Notes: generated by a model not told the origin, from the letters alone. Positions 16,231 through 25,425 are shown, counted from the stretch's first letter. The stretch is DNA of 64,000 nucleotides from Leptolyngbya subtilissima AS-A7 (GCF_039962255.1 NZ_JAMPKY010000011.1:219796-283795), one strand, 5' to 3'. Made by a program: numbers and translations.

Positions 16231-17358
16231 TCAGCCTAATTGCTCTAAAACGTCGCGGATTGCTAGAGCAGTAGCAGGGGCAAGGAGCACGCCATTGCGG
16301 TAGTGGCCGGTTGCCAGCCAAATATTGCTGTAGCCCGTCAAAGATTGGATAACTGGAGCAGCCTGGCCCTGGGGCCGGGGACGGAGGCCAGACCAGCGAT
16401 GGGTAATCTTGCCTGCTGCTAGAGCTGGGCAGTAGGCTACTGCACTGGCTAATACCTCATCTAGCCGCTCGGCCTCAGGCTTGATGGTCAGGACTTCGTC
16501 TAATCCGGTATCGGGTGGAAACTCTACCGTGGCTCCAACCCAATAGTCGCCGTTGCCTAGAGGCACTAGGTGGATGTCGTTGCCGTTGACCACGGGCTGA
16601 AAGTCGAGATTGCCTAAGGGTTCTTCTAGGTGGAGACGGAGAGCTTGGCCCAGCACGGGACCAATGGAGGTTGGTTGGTGGAGAGTTTGCGTGAGAGGGA
16701 GAGTGCCTAAACCCGCTGAGAGAACGATCGCATCCGTTGCAAAGCTCTGACTCGGTGTATGCACAGCGGTACAGCGACGGTCTTCCTGGAGTGAAGCCTC
16801 CACCGCAGCCCCATCAAACCCCACCACGGGCTGGCCAAAGTGGAACTCAGCCCCGTTCGCCTGGGCACCGTCTACCAGCGCCAGCGTGAGATCGGTAGGA
16901 TTGACCTGGAAATCTTGGGGCGAGTAGATGCCAGCGACGACTCCAGTGGTGTTGAGGTGGGGACAGCGATCGCTCACCTGCTCCGGTTCCCACAACTCCA
17001 GCTCATACCCCTGTTGGTGGCGAATTGCCTGAAGCGATCCCCACCGAGGCAAGTCCTCCGCCGCAAAACACAGGCTGAGAATGCCCTGGGTATTGTGCTG
17101 AATCGTTCGCCCTGTCAACGCTTCCAGTTCTGGAATTAGGGTGTGATAGCGCTTCAAGCTGCGCTCTCGCAGTTGCCAATTGCGGCCTTTCACCTTGTGG
17201 CTAATCACCGCCATGCCCACTCCCAGAGCGGCAGCGGTGGAACCCTGGGCTGGGGCCGTCTGATCGATCACCGTGACCTGAACCCCTTGGCAGAGGCTCA
17301 GCTCGTAGGCGATCGCGGCCCCTACAACGCCGCAGCCAATGATGGTGATGTGCTTCAA
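16231..17358 (-). CDS. FAD-dependent amine oxidase, ThiO (glycine oxidase)-like
   Basis: The 375-residue product starts with the FAD motif ITIIGCGVVGAAIAYEL (4-20) and ends with WLATGHYRNGVLLAPATALAIRDVL. The GHYRNG-LLAP-TA signature is typical of ThiO glycine oxidase and related D-amino-acid oxidases. ThiO makes iminoglycine for thiazole synthesis. In many cyanobacteria ThiO is fused to ThiG, but this is a stand-alone protein of DAO length, so another amine substrate is possible. The start appears to be a TTG at 17358 with no clear ribosome-binding site. psbQ lies just upstream (21-base gap) and may be co-transcribed. Confidence 0.75.
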   Translation of the reverse strand: MKHITIIGCGVVGAAIAYELSLCQGVQVTVIDQTAPAQGSTAAALGVGMAVISHKVKGRNWQLRERSLKRYHTLIPELEALTGRTIQHNTQGILSLCFAAEDLPRWGSLQAIRHQQGYELELWEPEQVSDRCPHLNTTGVVAGIYSPQDFQVNPTDLTLALVDGAQANGAEFHFGQPVVGFDGAAVEASLQEDRRCTAVHTPSQSFATDAIVLSAGLGTLPLTQTLHQPTSIGPVLGQALRLHLEEPLGNLDFQPVVNGNDIHLVPLGNGDYWVGATVEFPPDTGLDEVLTIKPEAERLDEVLASAVAYCPALAAGKITHRWSGLRPRPQGQAAPVIQSLTGYSNIWLATGHYRNGVLLAPATALAIRDVLEQLG

Positions 17359-17379
17359 GGGAGGGTGAGCTGAGTCGGT

Positions 17380-17826
17380 CTATTGAAACGTCGGCACCAG
17401 ACTCAGGAATGCGTCAAAGTCATCTAGAGCATTGCGATACTCTTGACCGGCAATCACCTGCTGGTTGTTAGCTGCGGCCTCGTCTAGGCGCTCTAGGTGA
17501 GTGTAAATCTCTTTGGCAAGAGACTGGGCTTGGGGTTTGTCTTTGGTTAGCAGTGTGCCCGCCAGCCGGTTGACCCGCGTCCGCATTTCGCCCATGGGGC
17601 CGTGGATGAAGCTCTGCACGTTTACCCAGTCTTTCTGTTGAATGTAGCCCTGAAGCTCGGGGAAGCGATCGCGCAGCTCGGCCACAGCAGGGGTATACAG
17701 CTCCACCTGCTGCAATAGCTCTGGGGTATAGGTCGTCGGTATCTTGGCCGCTGGGCCACCGCAGGCCACCAGACAGGAGGCCACTACCGCTAGCAAAATT
17801 CCCAAAAGAGGTCTGAAGCGTCCCAT
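17380..17826 (-). CDS. psbQ: Photosystem II lipoprotein PsbQ (CyanoQ)
   Basis: The 148-residue precursor has a lipoprotein signal peptide with lipobox LVAC (Cys about residue 22), then the PsbQ four-helix-bundle pattern: TPELLQQVELYTPAVAELRDRFPEL, DWVNVQSFIHGPMGEMRTRVNRLAGTLL and a C-terminal DALDDFDAFLSLVP-like end. CyanoQ sits at the lumenal face of photosystem II near PsbO and stabilises the oxygen-evolving complex. It lies between folP (upstream, 91-base gap) and the ThiO-like gene (downstream, 21 bases). The ATG start fits the lipoprotein signal. Confidence 0.9.
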   Translation of the reverse strand: MGRFRPLLGILLAVVASCLVACGGPAAKIPTTYTPELLQQVELYTPAVAELRDRFPELQGYIQQKDWVNVQSFIHGPMGEMRTRVNRLAGTLLTKDKPQAQSLAKEIYTHLERLDEAAANNQQVIAGQEYRNALDDFDAFLSLVPTFQ

Positions 17827-17890
17827 AGTTAACCTTTGCGCTCTCTACATCAGTCGTCTGTATTTTACGCCGCTATGGGCTTCTTACAAA

Positions 17891-17925
17891 CCTATTAAAC
17901 TCTGCCATGGGTGGGGTTTAATAGG
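17891..17925 (-). terminator. Hairpin overlapping the folP stop codon
   Basis: Arms CCTATTAAAC (17891-17900) and GTTTAATAGG (17916-17925) are perfectly complementary over 10 bases with a 15-base loop. The right arm covers the folP stop codon at 17918-17920. A U-tract is lacking, so this could be a processing or attenuation hairpin rather than a classical terminator. Confidence 0.45.
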
Positions 17926-18796
17926 TTCCTCGCCATACCGCGTCAGCCACTCGGCAGACATCATGCATCTCCGCCCCATCGTGGACACGGATGATATCAG
18001 CCCCACCAGCGATCGCCGCACAGCAAGCCGCCGCCGTGCCCCACACCCGCTGCTGGGGGTCGGGCTGGTCTAAAATCCAACCAATAAAGCTCTTGCGGGA
18101 GGGACCCACCAGCAGCGGCCGCCCCAGATCGCGGAACCGACTGAGCTGCCGCAGCAGTTCTAGGCTTTGGGCAGAGGTTTTGGCAAAGCCTAGACCAGGG
18201 TCAACGGCAATTTTGCTGGGTTTAACGCCAACGGCGATCGCCGCTTCGATCTGGTGCTGCAAAAACTCGTGAATCTCGCCCACCAGATCGTGGTAGTCGG
18301 TGCGCTGCTGCATGGTTATTGGAGTGCCCCGCAGGTGCATAATCATGATCGGAACACCTAGGTCAGCCACCGTCGAGAGCATGCCATTGTCGTAGGTGCC
18401 CGCTGAAATGTCGTTGACAATGTCGGCCCCAGCCTTGACTGCCGCTCGCGCCACCGACGACCGGGTAGTATCCACCGAGATAATCGCTTGGGCTAGGGTG
18501 TCGTCGTCATCGCGACGGATGGCCTCAATCACCGGAATCACCCGTTCCAGCTCTTCGGTACGGGAGATCGACTCGGCGCCAGGCCGGGTAGACTGACCGC
18601 CAATGTCGAGAATATCGGTGCCATGGTGCACCAGATGGCGCGCCTGAGCCACAGCTCGCTCAACGGTGTTAAACTGGCCGCCGTCGCTAAAACTGTCGGG
18701 GGTGACGTTGAGCACCCCCATCAGGTAGGTGCGGCTGCCCCAGGTCAAGGTGCGATCGCGAATTTTCCAGGGAGACGGCACCGTAAGCACAGACAT
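17918..18796 (-). CDS. folP: Dihydropteroate synthase
   Basis: The 292-residue product joins p-aminobenzoate to dihydropterin pyrophosphate in folate synthesis. The two family signatures are present: LMGVLNVTPDSFSDGGQF at about 25-42 and DIGGQSTRPGAESI at about 61-74. Also visible are SVDTTRSSVA, the DPGLGFAKT pterin-site motif near 200 and GPSRKSFIG near 233. The length is normal. The ATG at 18796 is chosen because it leaves a short N-terminal extension before the barrel. Downstream lies psbQ on the same strand. Confidence 0.95.
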   Translation of the reverse strand: MSVLTVPSPWKIRDRTLTWGSRTYLMGVLNVTPDSFSDGGQFNTVERAVAQARHLVHHGTDILDIGGQSTRPGAESISRTEELERVIPVIEAIRRDDDDTLAQAIISVDTTRSSVARAAVKAGADIVNDISAGTYDNGMLSTVADLGVPIMIMHLRGTPITMQQRTDYHDLVGEIHEFLQHQIEAAIAVGVKPSKIAVDPGLGFAKTSAQSLELLRQLSRFRDLGRPLLVGPSRKSFIGWILDQPDPQQRVWGTAAACCAAIAGGADIIRVHDGAEMHDVCRVADAVWRGTY

Positions 18797-18866
18797 GATA
18801 ATTACTCAGCTAGACCTCTGCCTAGCTTAGACGAATTAGGGGGTTGGGCGTTGGGTTTTGGGTCAG

Positions 18867-18896
18867 GGGTATAGGGCTTGGCCTACACCCTATACC
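18867..18896. repeat. Inverted repeat in low-complexity spacer
   Basis: Arms GGTATAGGG (18868-18876) and CCCTATACC (18888-18896) lie within a G-rich then C-rich run between folP and the ABC ATPase gene. The motif GGGTATAGGG recurs at 58074-58084, so it belongs to the same dispersed family. Confidence 0.5.
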
Positions 18897-18912
18897 GTGC
18901 ACCCTGAACCCT

Positions 18913-19635
18913 CTACAACACCTTCTCTAAGAACTGCTGGGCACGATCGCTCTTTGGGGCGCTAAAGAATACATCGGGCGGTGCGTCTTCCACCAGGTAG
19001 CCACCGTCGAGAAACAGCACCCGGTTAGCCACCTCGCGGGCAAAGCCCATCTCGTGGGTCACAATCGCCATGGTGATGCCCGTTCTAACCAGTGCCTTCA
19101 TCACATCCAGCACTTCTTTAACCATTTCGGGGTCAAGGGCGCTGGTGGGCTCGTCAAACAGCATCACATCGGGCTCCATGGCCAGGGCGCGGGCGATCGC
19201 CACCCGCTGCTTTTGCCCACCCGACAGCCGCGAGGGATACTGGTCGGCCTTCTCCGAAAGGCCCACTTTGTCTAACAGATCCATGGCAATTTTGCTGGCG
19301 TCAGCCTTCGAGAGCCCCCGCACCTTCATCGGTGCGTAGGTGAGGTTGCCCATCACCGTTTTGTGGGGAAACAGGTTGAAGTGCTGAAACACCATGCCCA
19401 CGTTCTGGCGCACCTTAAGAATGTCGCACTTAGGCGACGTGATGTCGACGCCACCGACAAAGATGTGTCCGGCTGTGGGCACCTCTAGTAGATTGATGCA
19501 GCGCAGCAGGGTCGACTTACCCGATCCTGAGGGGCCGATAATGGCTACCACTTCTCCACTGTCTACTTCGGTAGAAATATCCTTCAGCACCTCCAGCGGC
19601 CCAAAGGATTTAACCAAATGTTCGATTCTAATCAC
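18913..19635 (-). CDS. Polar amino-acid ABC transporter ATP-binding protein (GlnQ-like)
   Basis: From the GTG at 19635 the product has 240 residues. That start is preceded by GGAGGA with 9-base spacing and removes the implausible leader of the longer TTG frame at 19656. It has Walker [10 protein letters not shown], the signature [15 protein letters not shown], Walker [16 protein letters not shown] and the H-loop VTHEMGFA. This is the PAAT (HisP/GlnQ) type of ATPase that drives uptake of polar amino acids. It overlaps the permease gene by 8 bases, so translation is probably coupled. It is the third gene of a binding protein-permease-ATPase operon. Confidence 0.92.
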   Translation of the reverse strand: MIRIEHLVKSFGPLEVLKDISTEVDSGEVVAIIGPSGSGKSTLLRCINLLEVPTAGHIFVGGVDITSPKCDILKVRQNVGMVFQHFNLFPHKTVMGNLTYAPMKVRGLSKADASKIAMDLLDKVGLSEKADQYPSRLSGGQKQRVAIARALAMEPDVMLFDEPTSALDPEMVKEVLDVMKALVRTGITMAIVTHEMGFAREVANRVLFLDGGYLVEDAPPDVFFSAPKSDRAQQFLEKVL

Positions 19636-20287
19636 TGCGGCGCATCCTCCGCTCAAGAACGTTAGCAGCCTGGGTCAGCCCCATTACCATGACGTAATAA
19701 ATTACCCCTACCACCAGCAGCGGCTCAAAGTAGAGGAAGGTTTGCCCCGCCACCACCTGGGCCCGCCGCATCAGGTCTAATACTCCAATGGTAGACACCA
19801 GGGCCGAATCTTTTAGTAGCGCAATGGTCTCATTCACCAGGGCGGGCAGAATGTTTTTAAAGGCCTGGGGCAAAATAATGTCGAGCATCATTGGCCTGTA
19901 TGGCACCCCGAGAGACATGGAAGCCTCCCGCTGCCCTTTATCCACTGCCATAATGCCGGCCCGAATGGTCTCAGAACTGTAGGCCGCCGAGTTGAGCGAA
20001 AAGGTAAACACCCCCGCCTCGATCGGCGTAATCTTATAGCCAATTAGCTGGGGGGTGGCAAAGTACACCAGCGCCAGCTGCAAAATCAGCGGCGTACCCC
20101 GAAAAATTGAGGTGTAAAACTCCGCAAACCACCGCAGCGGCTTGATGTTGGAAATCTTGAGCAGCGATAGCAGAGTGCCTAGGGTAAACCCAAATAGGGC
20201 TGACAGCACCGTGAAGCGCAGGGTAACTAGAATGCCATTCAGGATGAAGGGCAGCGATGGAATAATTTGGCCGAAGTCTAAGTTCAT
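19628..20287 (-). CDS. Polar amino-acid ABC transporter permease
   Basis: The 219-residue membrane protein belongs to the HisM/GlnP family. The EAA loop is seen as [30 protein letters not shown] (about residues 121-150), and [16 protein letters not shown] near 64-79 is a further family hallmark. About five membrane segments can be traced. Only one permease gene is present, so a homodimer in the membrane is likely. It is preceded by the binding-protein gene (23-base gap) and overlaps the ATPase gene. Confidence 0.92.
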   Translation of the reverse strand: MNLDFGQIIPSLPFILNGILVTLRFTVLSALFGFTLGTLLSLLKISNIKPLRWFAEFYTSIFRGTPLILQLALVYFATPQLIGYKITPIEAGVFTFSLNSAAYSSETIRAGIMAVDKGQREASMSLGVPYRPMMLDIILPQAFKNILPALVNETIALLKDSALVSTIGVLDLMRRAQVVAGQTFLYFEPLLVVGVIYYVMVMGLTQAANVLERRMRRSD

Positions 20288-20310
20288 AGGGTTAGGGTGA
20301 TAGGGCTCAA

Positions 20311-21126
20311 CTACTCAGCCCTGTCGCCAAACCACTTGACGATCAGCTCTTCCATCATGCCGCTCGACTCCATTTCGGCCAGCACTCGATCAAATTCGCT
20401 CACCAACTCAGAATCTTTGGGAAATGCGATCGCAGAACCCGCTGGCCCCTCTTCGGGAATTTCTACCGCTTCCAGGTCGGGGTTGTTGGCCAAAAAGCCC
20501 TCGGCCACGGTGTCTTCGATGATGGCGGCATCGATGCGGCCTGACTTGAGTTCTTGAACGATTTCGTTGATGCGGTTTAGGGGCGACAACTTCACGTTGG
20601 GCACGGTCTCTACCAGCTCGTTAGCTAGCTCCTCCTGAATGGAGCCCAGCTGCACACCCACGGTTTTGCCGCTTAGGTCTTCGGGAGACGCGATTCCACC
20701 CCCCGACTGAAACACGATAGTCTGCTTGGCGTCGTAGTAAATCTCAGAAAAATCGACGTTTTGCTTGCGCTCTTCGGTAGGGGTCATGCCCGCCATGACA
20801 AAGTCGGCCCGTCCCGCCTGTAACGCCGGAATCAGGCCGTTAAAGTCAATGTTGGTAATCTCCAGCTCATAGCCCAGCTCTTCAGCAATGTGACGGGCAA
20901 TATCGACGTCAAAGCCGACGATTTCTTCAGCACCGCCAGCGGTTTCGACAAACTCGTAGGGAGGGTAATCAGCGGAGGTCGCCATGGTCAAAACGCCACT
21001 GCCCGCCTGGTCATCCCCAGCTGCCCCGTCGCCTCCAGCAGATTGGCCGCCCCCGCAAGCTGTAGTAAGACCCACAGTAGCCAGAGCAACAGCGGCAGTG
21101 GATGCCAAAAACCAGCGTCGTTTCAT
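20311..21126 (-). CDS. Polar amino-acid ABC transporter substrate-binding lipoprotein
   Basis: The 271-residue precursor has a signal peptide MKRRWFLASTAAVALATVG and lipobox TTAC (Cys about 24), then a Gly/Ala-rich linker. The mature part is an SBP_bac_3 protein: SADYPPYEFVE, EIVGFDVDIARHIAEELG and GRADFVMAGMTPTEERKQNVDFSEIYY. These features fit binding of a polar amino acid such as glutamine, arginine or histidine; the exact ligand cannot be read. It is the first gene of the three-gene operon, with an NtcA-like box upstream at 21289-21302. Confidence 0.92.
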   Translation of the reverse strand: MKRRWFLASTAAVALATVGLTTACGGGQSAGGDGAAGDDQAGSGVLTMATSADYPPYEFVETAGGAEEIVGFDVDIARHIAEELGYELEITNIDFNGLIPALQAGRADFVMAGMTPTEERKQNVDFSEIYYDAKQTIVFQSGGGIASPEDLSGKTVGVQLGSIQEELANELVETVPNVKLSPLNRINEIVQELKSGRIDAAIIEDTVAEGFLANNPDLEAVEIPEEGPAGSAIAFPKDSELVSEFDRVLAEMESSGMMEELIVKWFGDRAE

Positions 21127-21255
21127 GGTCTTTCCTCACAAACTTCTCGGGGCGATGGGGCTGGGTTGCCCTGTTAGCAGCAACACTGTAGAACAGGGGT
21201 GCGATTTTTAACCAGCACCCGACGATGGATATCTATACAGCCCCAAAGTGAACTT

Positions 21256-21302
21256 AATATAGTCTGCAGAGAAAAAATCCCACTAGAAGTAGGAAAAACT
21301 AC
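21256..21302 (-). promoter_or_regulatory. NtcA-like site and -10 element upstream of the amino-acid ABC operon
   Basis: GTA-N8-TAC occurs at 21289-21302, matching the consensus of the nitrogen regulator NtcA exactly. On the minus strand, TATATT (21261-21256) follows as a possible -10 box. The gap of 27 bases is longer than the usual 22-24, so the pairing is not perfect. The transcript would have a leader of roughly 120 bases before the ATG at 21126. Confidence 0.45.
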
Positions 21303-21322
21303 CGTTTTGCCAAGTCTTGCTC

Positions 21323-21592
21323 CTAGGGAGCGACATCCTTAGGCAAAAAATGATCGCCCAACTGGTTGGTTGACCACTGATATTCAACGTCGATTTTGAC
21401 CTGTCTGCAGGTTTCTTCGAGCTGGCGCTGCTGCGACAGAGCCTTGCGCAGGGCAACGATCAACTCCTGCACCTGCACCCGAATCTGAGGATTTTGGTAG
21501 GCCACCGACATAGTTTGCTGCTCTAGCAGTCGTAGCAGCAGTTCGTAGTGAATATGTGAAGGGAGTGGGAGCGGTTTGCCTAGATTTGCCAT
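21323..21592 (-). CDS. Small conserved cyanobacterial protein (DUF5340-like)
   Basis: An 89-residue protein without membrane segments, mostly helical: HYELLLRLLEQQTMSVA, PQIRVQVQELIVALRKALSQQRQLEETC. I recall this pattern from a cyanobacterial family of unknown function, probably DUF5340, but the number is not certain. It lies between trpC and the amino-acid transporter on the same strand. The NtcA-like box follows its stop codon, so the transporter operon appears to have its own promoter. Confidence 0.65.
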   Translation of the reverse strand: MANLGKPLPLPSHIHYELLLRLLEQQTMSVAYQNPQIRVQVQELIVALRKALSQQRQLEETCRQVKIDVEYQWSTNQLGDHFLPKDVAP

Positions 21593-21652
21593 TGCGGTGC
21601 CCCAGGGTGAGATCTGTTGATTAAACCAGGAAGTCGTTAAAGACTTCAGTAT

Positions 21653-22546
21653 CTAGCCCGTGTTTTTTTCATAAAGCTGGTCAATGGCCAGCCCTGGGTC
21701 GGGTTGCCGAATCAGCGACTCGCCCACCAGCACAGCCCCCACTCCGGCCGCCGTTACCGCCTGCAGGTCGGCTGGGGTGTGAATGCCCGACTCGCTGACC
21801 ACCAGGGCATTGCTAGCGGCAAGGGCCTCGTGCCGCGCCGCGATCAGCTCAGCGGTGGTCTCTAGGCGGGTGGTAAAGGTTTCTAGATCGCGGTTGTTAA
21901 TGCCAATCAGCGCCAGATTTGGCACCGCCAGCACCCGATCCAACTCCTCCAGGGTGTGAACTTCAACCAGCACCGCCATCCCCAACGCTTTAGCAATCTG
22001 TGCAAAGTAAACCAGATCTTGGTCAGAGAGAATGGCGACAATCAGCAGCACCGCGTCGGCCCCCTTAGACCGCGCCAGATACATTTGGTAAGGGTAGATG
22101 ATGAACTCTTTACACAGCAGTGGCAGGTCAACCACTTCCCGAATCTGGGTTAGGTAGTCAAAGTCTCCCTGAAAGAAGGTTTTGTCGGTGAGCACCGAAA
22201 GGCAGGTGGCCCCGTGAGCGGCGTAGGTTTGAGCGATCGCCACCGGGTCAAAGTCAGGCCGCATCACCCCCTGGCTGGGAGAGGCCTTTTTTACCTCAGC
22301 AATCAGCGCTGGAGTAGTGCGGCCGGCGCGCAGAGCGGCAACAAAGTCGCGGGGCGGGGGGGCATCGAGCACCTGCCGCTGTAAATCGGCTAGGGGTAGG
22401 CGCTCCCGCAGCTGAGCAACCTCTGTCTCCTTTTGCCAAACAATTTCTTCTAATATATTTCGCGGTTCAGCATCGTCCACTTTAATTTGATACTGCAAGT
22501 GTTTAACCGCAACAGCGGGGTTGGGAGGGCGGCGGCGAATCTTCAT
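21653..22546 (-). CDS. trpC: Indole-3-glycerol phosphate synthase
   Basis: This 297-residue TIM-barrel enzyme closes the indole ring in tryptophan synthesis. Diagnostic segments are [21 protein letters not shown] (catalytic Lys, about residues 81-101), [39 protein letters not shown] and [13 protein letters not shown], with [13 protein letters not shown] as the phosphate-binding end. It carries a short N-terminal extension (about 35 residues) compared with E. coli TrpC, as is usual in cyanobacteria. It is not next to other trp genes, a normal scattering for cyanobacteria. Confidence 0.95.
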   Translation of the reverse strand: MKIRRRPPNPAVAVKHLQYQIKVDDAEPRNILEEIVWQKETEVAQLRERLPLADLQRQVLDAPPPRDFVAALRAGRTTPALIAEVKKASPSQGVMRPDFDPVAIAQTYAAHGATCLSVLTDKTFFQGDFDYLTQIREVVDLPLLCKEFIIYPYQMYLARSKGADAVLLIVAILSDQDLVYFAQIAKALGMAVLVEVHTLEELDRVLAVPNLALIGINNRDLETFTTRLETTAELIAARHEALAASNALVVSESGIHTPADLQAVTAAGVGAVLVGESLIRQPDPGLAIDQLYEKNTG

Positions 22547-22579
22547 CTTTGGAATTTATATTGGCGATTTTGAACGTTA

Positions 22580-22598
22580 GGGTGGGCATTGCCCACCC
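22580..22598. repeat. Palindromic REP-like repeat, copy 1
   Basis: GGGTGGGCA-T-TGCCCACCC is a perfect 9-base-arm palindrome with a one-base loop. The same core occurs at 22741-22757 and inside menE at 31199-31215. Confidence 0.8.
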
Positions 22599-22624
22599 CT
22601 GTTTGGGCTAATTACCAGTTTCTA

Positions 22625-22762
22625 AATTGTAGGGTGGACATCACCGCCGTCGCTTGAGCGCACCATCAAACCGTCAAGTCACTGCCCGGTCGATGGAGCT
22701 ATTCTTGCCCCTAGGCCTACCCCCTAAAACTGGGGCAGGCGGTGGGCAATGCCCACCCTACG
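22625..22762. repeat. MITE-like block bounded by inverted REP-like ends
   Basis: The left end is TTGTAGGGTGGACA and the right end is GGTGGGCAATGCCCACCCTACG (22741-22762), so terminal GTAGGGTGG-CA motifs are inverted around about 110 bases of non-coding sequence. The right end is itself a palindrome. It fills most of the trpC-lpdA spacer. Confidence 0.5.
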
Positions 22763-22765
22763 CAT

Positions 22766-24202
22766 TTAGGCCGACACTACTACCGCCCGTTTAAAGGCTT
22801 CGTCGAGCACTTCCGAGAGGGTGGGGTGGGTGTGAACGCAGAACGACAGTTCAGTTACGGTCTGGCCGTTGGCGATCGCATTGGCTGCTTCCTGAATCAG
22901 ATCCGCCGCGTGCATACCAATGATGTGGGCACCGAGAATTTCGCCGGTGTCTTTGCGGTAGATCACCTTGGCTAGCCCATCGCCCTCACCCTCGGCTAGA
23001 GCCTTAGAGTTGCCCTTAAAGTAGGTCTTCACGGTGTCGATGGCAAAGCCTTCGGCCTCGGCTAGGGTCTTAGCGGCGGGTTCCGTCAACCCCACAAAGC
23101 TGACCTCGGGGTGGGTAAAGGCCGCCGCCGGAATGCTGAGGTAGTTGATCTGGCGCGGTTCGCCGCAGATGGTTTCTACTGTGAGAATTCCCTGGGCTGA
23201 GGCGGCGTGGGCCAGCATCATTTTGCCGGTGGCGTCACCGATCGCCCACAGGTGGGGCACCGGCTGGCCATCCCGCAGCACTTGCAGATGGTCGTCCACC
23301 GGAATGAAGCCGCGGCGATCGGCCTCGACGCCGACCTTTTCTAAGCCCAAATCTTTGGTCGCCGGGATGCGCCCAGTGGCCACTAGGCAAGCGTCAACCT
23401 CCAAGGTTTCGACCACTTCGCGGGTTTCGCGATTGGCCAGCTCGATCACCACCGGGGTGCCAGGGATGACTTTCTGGGCAATCACTCCAGCGCGGGTTTC
23501 GATGTCGCGGGGGGCAATCAGCACCCGCTGGGCAATCTTGGCGATGTCGGGGTCGAAGGTGGGCATCAGCTGATCCAGCGCTTCGATGATGGTGACTTCG
23601 CAGCCTAGGGCAGTATAGACATCCGAAAACTCCAGGCCGATGTAGCCGCTGCCGATAATGGCGATCCAGTCGGGCAGCCAGTCGAGCTTCAGGGCTTCGT
23701 CGCTGGTGAAGACGGTTTTGCCGTCGGTCTCAATGCCGGGGGGCACAAAGGGCACCGAGCCGGGAGACAGAATGATGTCTTTGGCCGTCACAATTTTTTC
23801 GCCATCGGGGGTGGCGATCGCCGCTTTCTGCTCCCCCGCCAGCCGCGCCCAGCCCTTGATGATGTCAACTCCTAGCCGGGTGAGGCTGTTGGTCATGTCG
23901 CCCTGGATCTTGCTGACCAAGTTTTTGGCGTGGTCGGCGATGGCTTCGCGATCGTAGGTGACATTGCCGACCGAAATGCCTAGGGACTTGAGGTGGTGTT
24001 CGTTGCGCAGCTCTCGCACGCGGCCCGACGCTGCCAGCAGCGCCTTGGAGGGAATGCATCCTCGGTTTACGCAGGTGCCTCCCATCACATCAGCTTCAAC
24101 AATAGCCGTCTTTAACCCCCGCTTCACCGCGTGCAGGGCGGCCCCGTGACCCCCTACCCCAGCGCCAATAATCAGCAGGTCGTAATCAAATGCGTCGCTC
24201 AC
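22766..24202 (-). CDS. lpdA: Dihydrolipoyl dehydrogenase
   Basis: This 478-residue flavoenzyme is the E3 component of 2-oxoacid dehydrogenase and glycine cleavage complexes; it reoxidises dihydrolipoamide with NAD+. The N-terminal FAD motif is [17 protein letters not shown] (9-25) and the redox-active disulfide is C44/C49 in [16 protein letters not shown]. The NAD motif [15 protein letters not shown] lies in the middle, and [13 protein letters not shown] at the C-terminus supplies the active-site His-Glu pair. The start is a GTG at 24202. No E1 or E2 genes adjoin it, which is common in cyanobacteria. Confidence 0.93.
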   Translation of the reverse strand: MSDAFDYDLLIIGAGVGGHGAALHAVKRGLKTAIVEADVMGGTCVNRGCIPSKALLAASGRVRELRNEHHLKSLGISVGNVTYDREAIADHAKNLVSKIQGDMTNSLTRLGVDIIKGWARLAGEQKAAIATPDGEKIVTAKDIILSPGSVPFVPPGIETDGKTVFTSDEALKLDWLPDWIAIIGSGYIGLEFSDVYTALGCEVTIIEALDQLMPTFDPDIAKIAQRVLIAPRDIETRAGVIAQKVIPGTPVVIELANRETREVVETLEVDACLVATGRIPATKDLGLEKVGVEADRRGFIPVDDHLQVLRDGQPVPHLWAIGDATGKMMLAHAASAQGILTVETICGEPRQINYLSIPAAAFTHPEVSFVGLTEPAAKTLAEAEGFAIDTVKTYFKGNSKALAEGEGDGLAKVIYRKDTGEILGAHIIGMHAADLIQEAANAIANGQTVTELSFCVHTHPTLSEVLDEAFKRAVVVSA

Positions 24203-24432
24203 AGCAGGCTCCTGAACAGGTAATCCAATAATCTAAACAGGGTTGATTCAAGCTAAGTCGTAGGAGGATTCTGCCCTTAGCCTAGCGGCAAATGTGGGCC
24301 AGAGACAGGGGTCGTAGAGTATGGATGCTACGACAAACAAAGTTTCTTTTCATTCTTGACCACCGAGAGCAATCAGACAAGCCGGGGAGGGTGATGGGGT
24401 AGATGGGTATTCAAGTGGTTGGGTGATCAAGC

Positions 24433-25233
24433 TTACTCTCCCACTTCCCTACTCTCCCACTCCCGCTGTCGCCGTGCCTCGTAGAGCAGCAGTGCCGCCG
24501 AAACCCCTACGTTGAGAGACTCTACGGCTCCGGCCATGGGGATGCGCACCTGCACTGTGGCCTGACGCTGAAGGTCGGCTGACAGCCCGGCCCCCTCATT
24601 GCCCAGCACAATCACCGTGGGTTTGGTGAAATCTACGGCCCAGTAGTCTGTGGTGGCGTAGGAGCTAGTGGCCACCAACTGCACCCCAGCCTGATTCCAG
24701 TTTGTCAACAAGGAATTCAAATCATCCACTACCGCCAGGGGCAGCCGAAACCACTGGCCCGCTGAAGCTCGCAGCACCCTGGGATGGTCGGGGGCCACGC
24801 TGTCGGCGCTCAACCACAGACCATCGACCCCAGCCGCTACCGCCGTGCGAATAACCGTGCCCAAATTGCCGGGATCTTGAAGGGTTTCTACCACTAGCCC
24901 AATACCTTCGAGCTCAGGTTTGGGCAGGTGCAGGAGTTGGGGTGCGATCGCCACTACCCCATCGGGATGCTGGGTCGTCGCCATGCCCTCTAAAACAGCG
25001 TCAGACACCGGCTCGACCCGCTCGGCCCGCTGCTCTAGTTCCAGCATTAAATCGGGGTGGGCTTGCTGCCAAGCAGGGGTGTAGCAGGCGATTTCAATCG
25101 GATAGTGGGTGGCGAGGGCTTCCTGAATTAGGTGGGTGCCCTCTAAAAGAAATTGGCCCTGCGATCGCCGCGCCTTGGCCTGGTGTAGCTTCCTAAAAAG
25201 TTTAACCAGGGGATTTTGCAGGCTCGTAAGCAT
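24433..25233 (-). CDS. TrmH/SpoU family RNA methyltransferase
   Basis: The 266-residue product has the SPOUT knot layout: an N-terminal substrate-binding region (SLQNPLVKLFRKLHQAKARR, then GQFLLEGTHLIQEAL) and the three SpoU motifs, LQDPGNLGTVIRTA, VIVLGNEGAGLS and VRIPMAGAVESLNVGVSAAL. It should transfer a methyl group from SAM to a ribose 2'-OH in rRNA or tRNA; the site is not known. The C-terminal residues REVGE are encoded by a low-complexity repeat (TCTCCCACTTCCCTACTCTC) that runs over the stop codon. tRNA-Leu lies 48 bases upstream on the same strand. Confidence 0.9.
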   Translation of the reverse strand: MLTSLQNPLVKLFRKLHQAKARRSQGQFLLEGTHLIQEALATHYPIEIACYTPAWQQAHPDLMLELEQRAERVEPVSDAVLEGMATTQHPDGVVAIAPQLLHLPKPELEGIGLVVETLQDPGNLGTVIRTAVAAGVDGLWLSADSVAPDHPRVLRASAGQWFRLPLAVVDDLNSLLTNWNQAGVQLVATSSYATTDYWAVDFTKPTVIVLGNEGAGLSADLQRQATVQVRIPMAGAVESLNVGVSAALLLYEARRQREWESREVGE

Positions 25234-25281
25234 GACGTAATCCCCTGGTTAATCGTTTGACTGTCGCCGTCGACTATGAGA

Positions 25282-25365
25282 TGCGGAACCCGGGACTTGA
25301 ACCCGGAAGTTATTGCTAACACTAGGACCTGAACCTAGCGCGTCTACCAATTCCGCCAGTTCCGC
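25282..25365 (-). tRNA. tRNA-Leu (anticodon CAG)
   Basis: Read on the minus strand, the molecule is 84 bases including the discriminator A. The acceptor arms GCGGAAC/GTTCCGC pair over 7 bases. The anticodon stem CTAGG/CCTAG encloses TTCAGGT with anticodon CAG. A long variable arm (TGTTAGCAATAAC region) marks a class II tRNA, and the T arm is CCGGG-TTCAAGT-CCCGG. The CCA end is not encoded. Confidence 0.95.
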
Positions 25366-25396
25366 TGGCCGGGCGTTATTACCGCCGCGATTTGTA

Positions 25397-25425
25397 ATCA
25401 TGCACTGAGTTTGTGTCGAAGTCAA
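25397..25425 (-). promoter_or_regulatory. Candidate promoter for tRNA-Leu
   Basis: On the minus strand, TTGACT (25425-25420) and CATGAT (25402-25397) are spaced by 17 bases, about 30 bases upstream of the mature 5' end. Confidence 0.4.
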
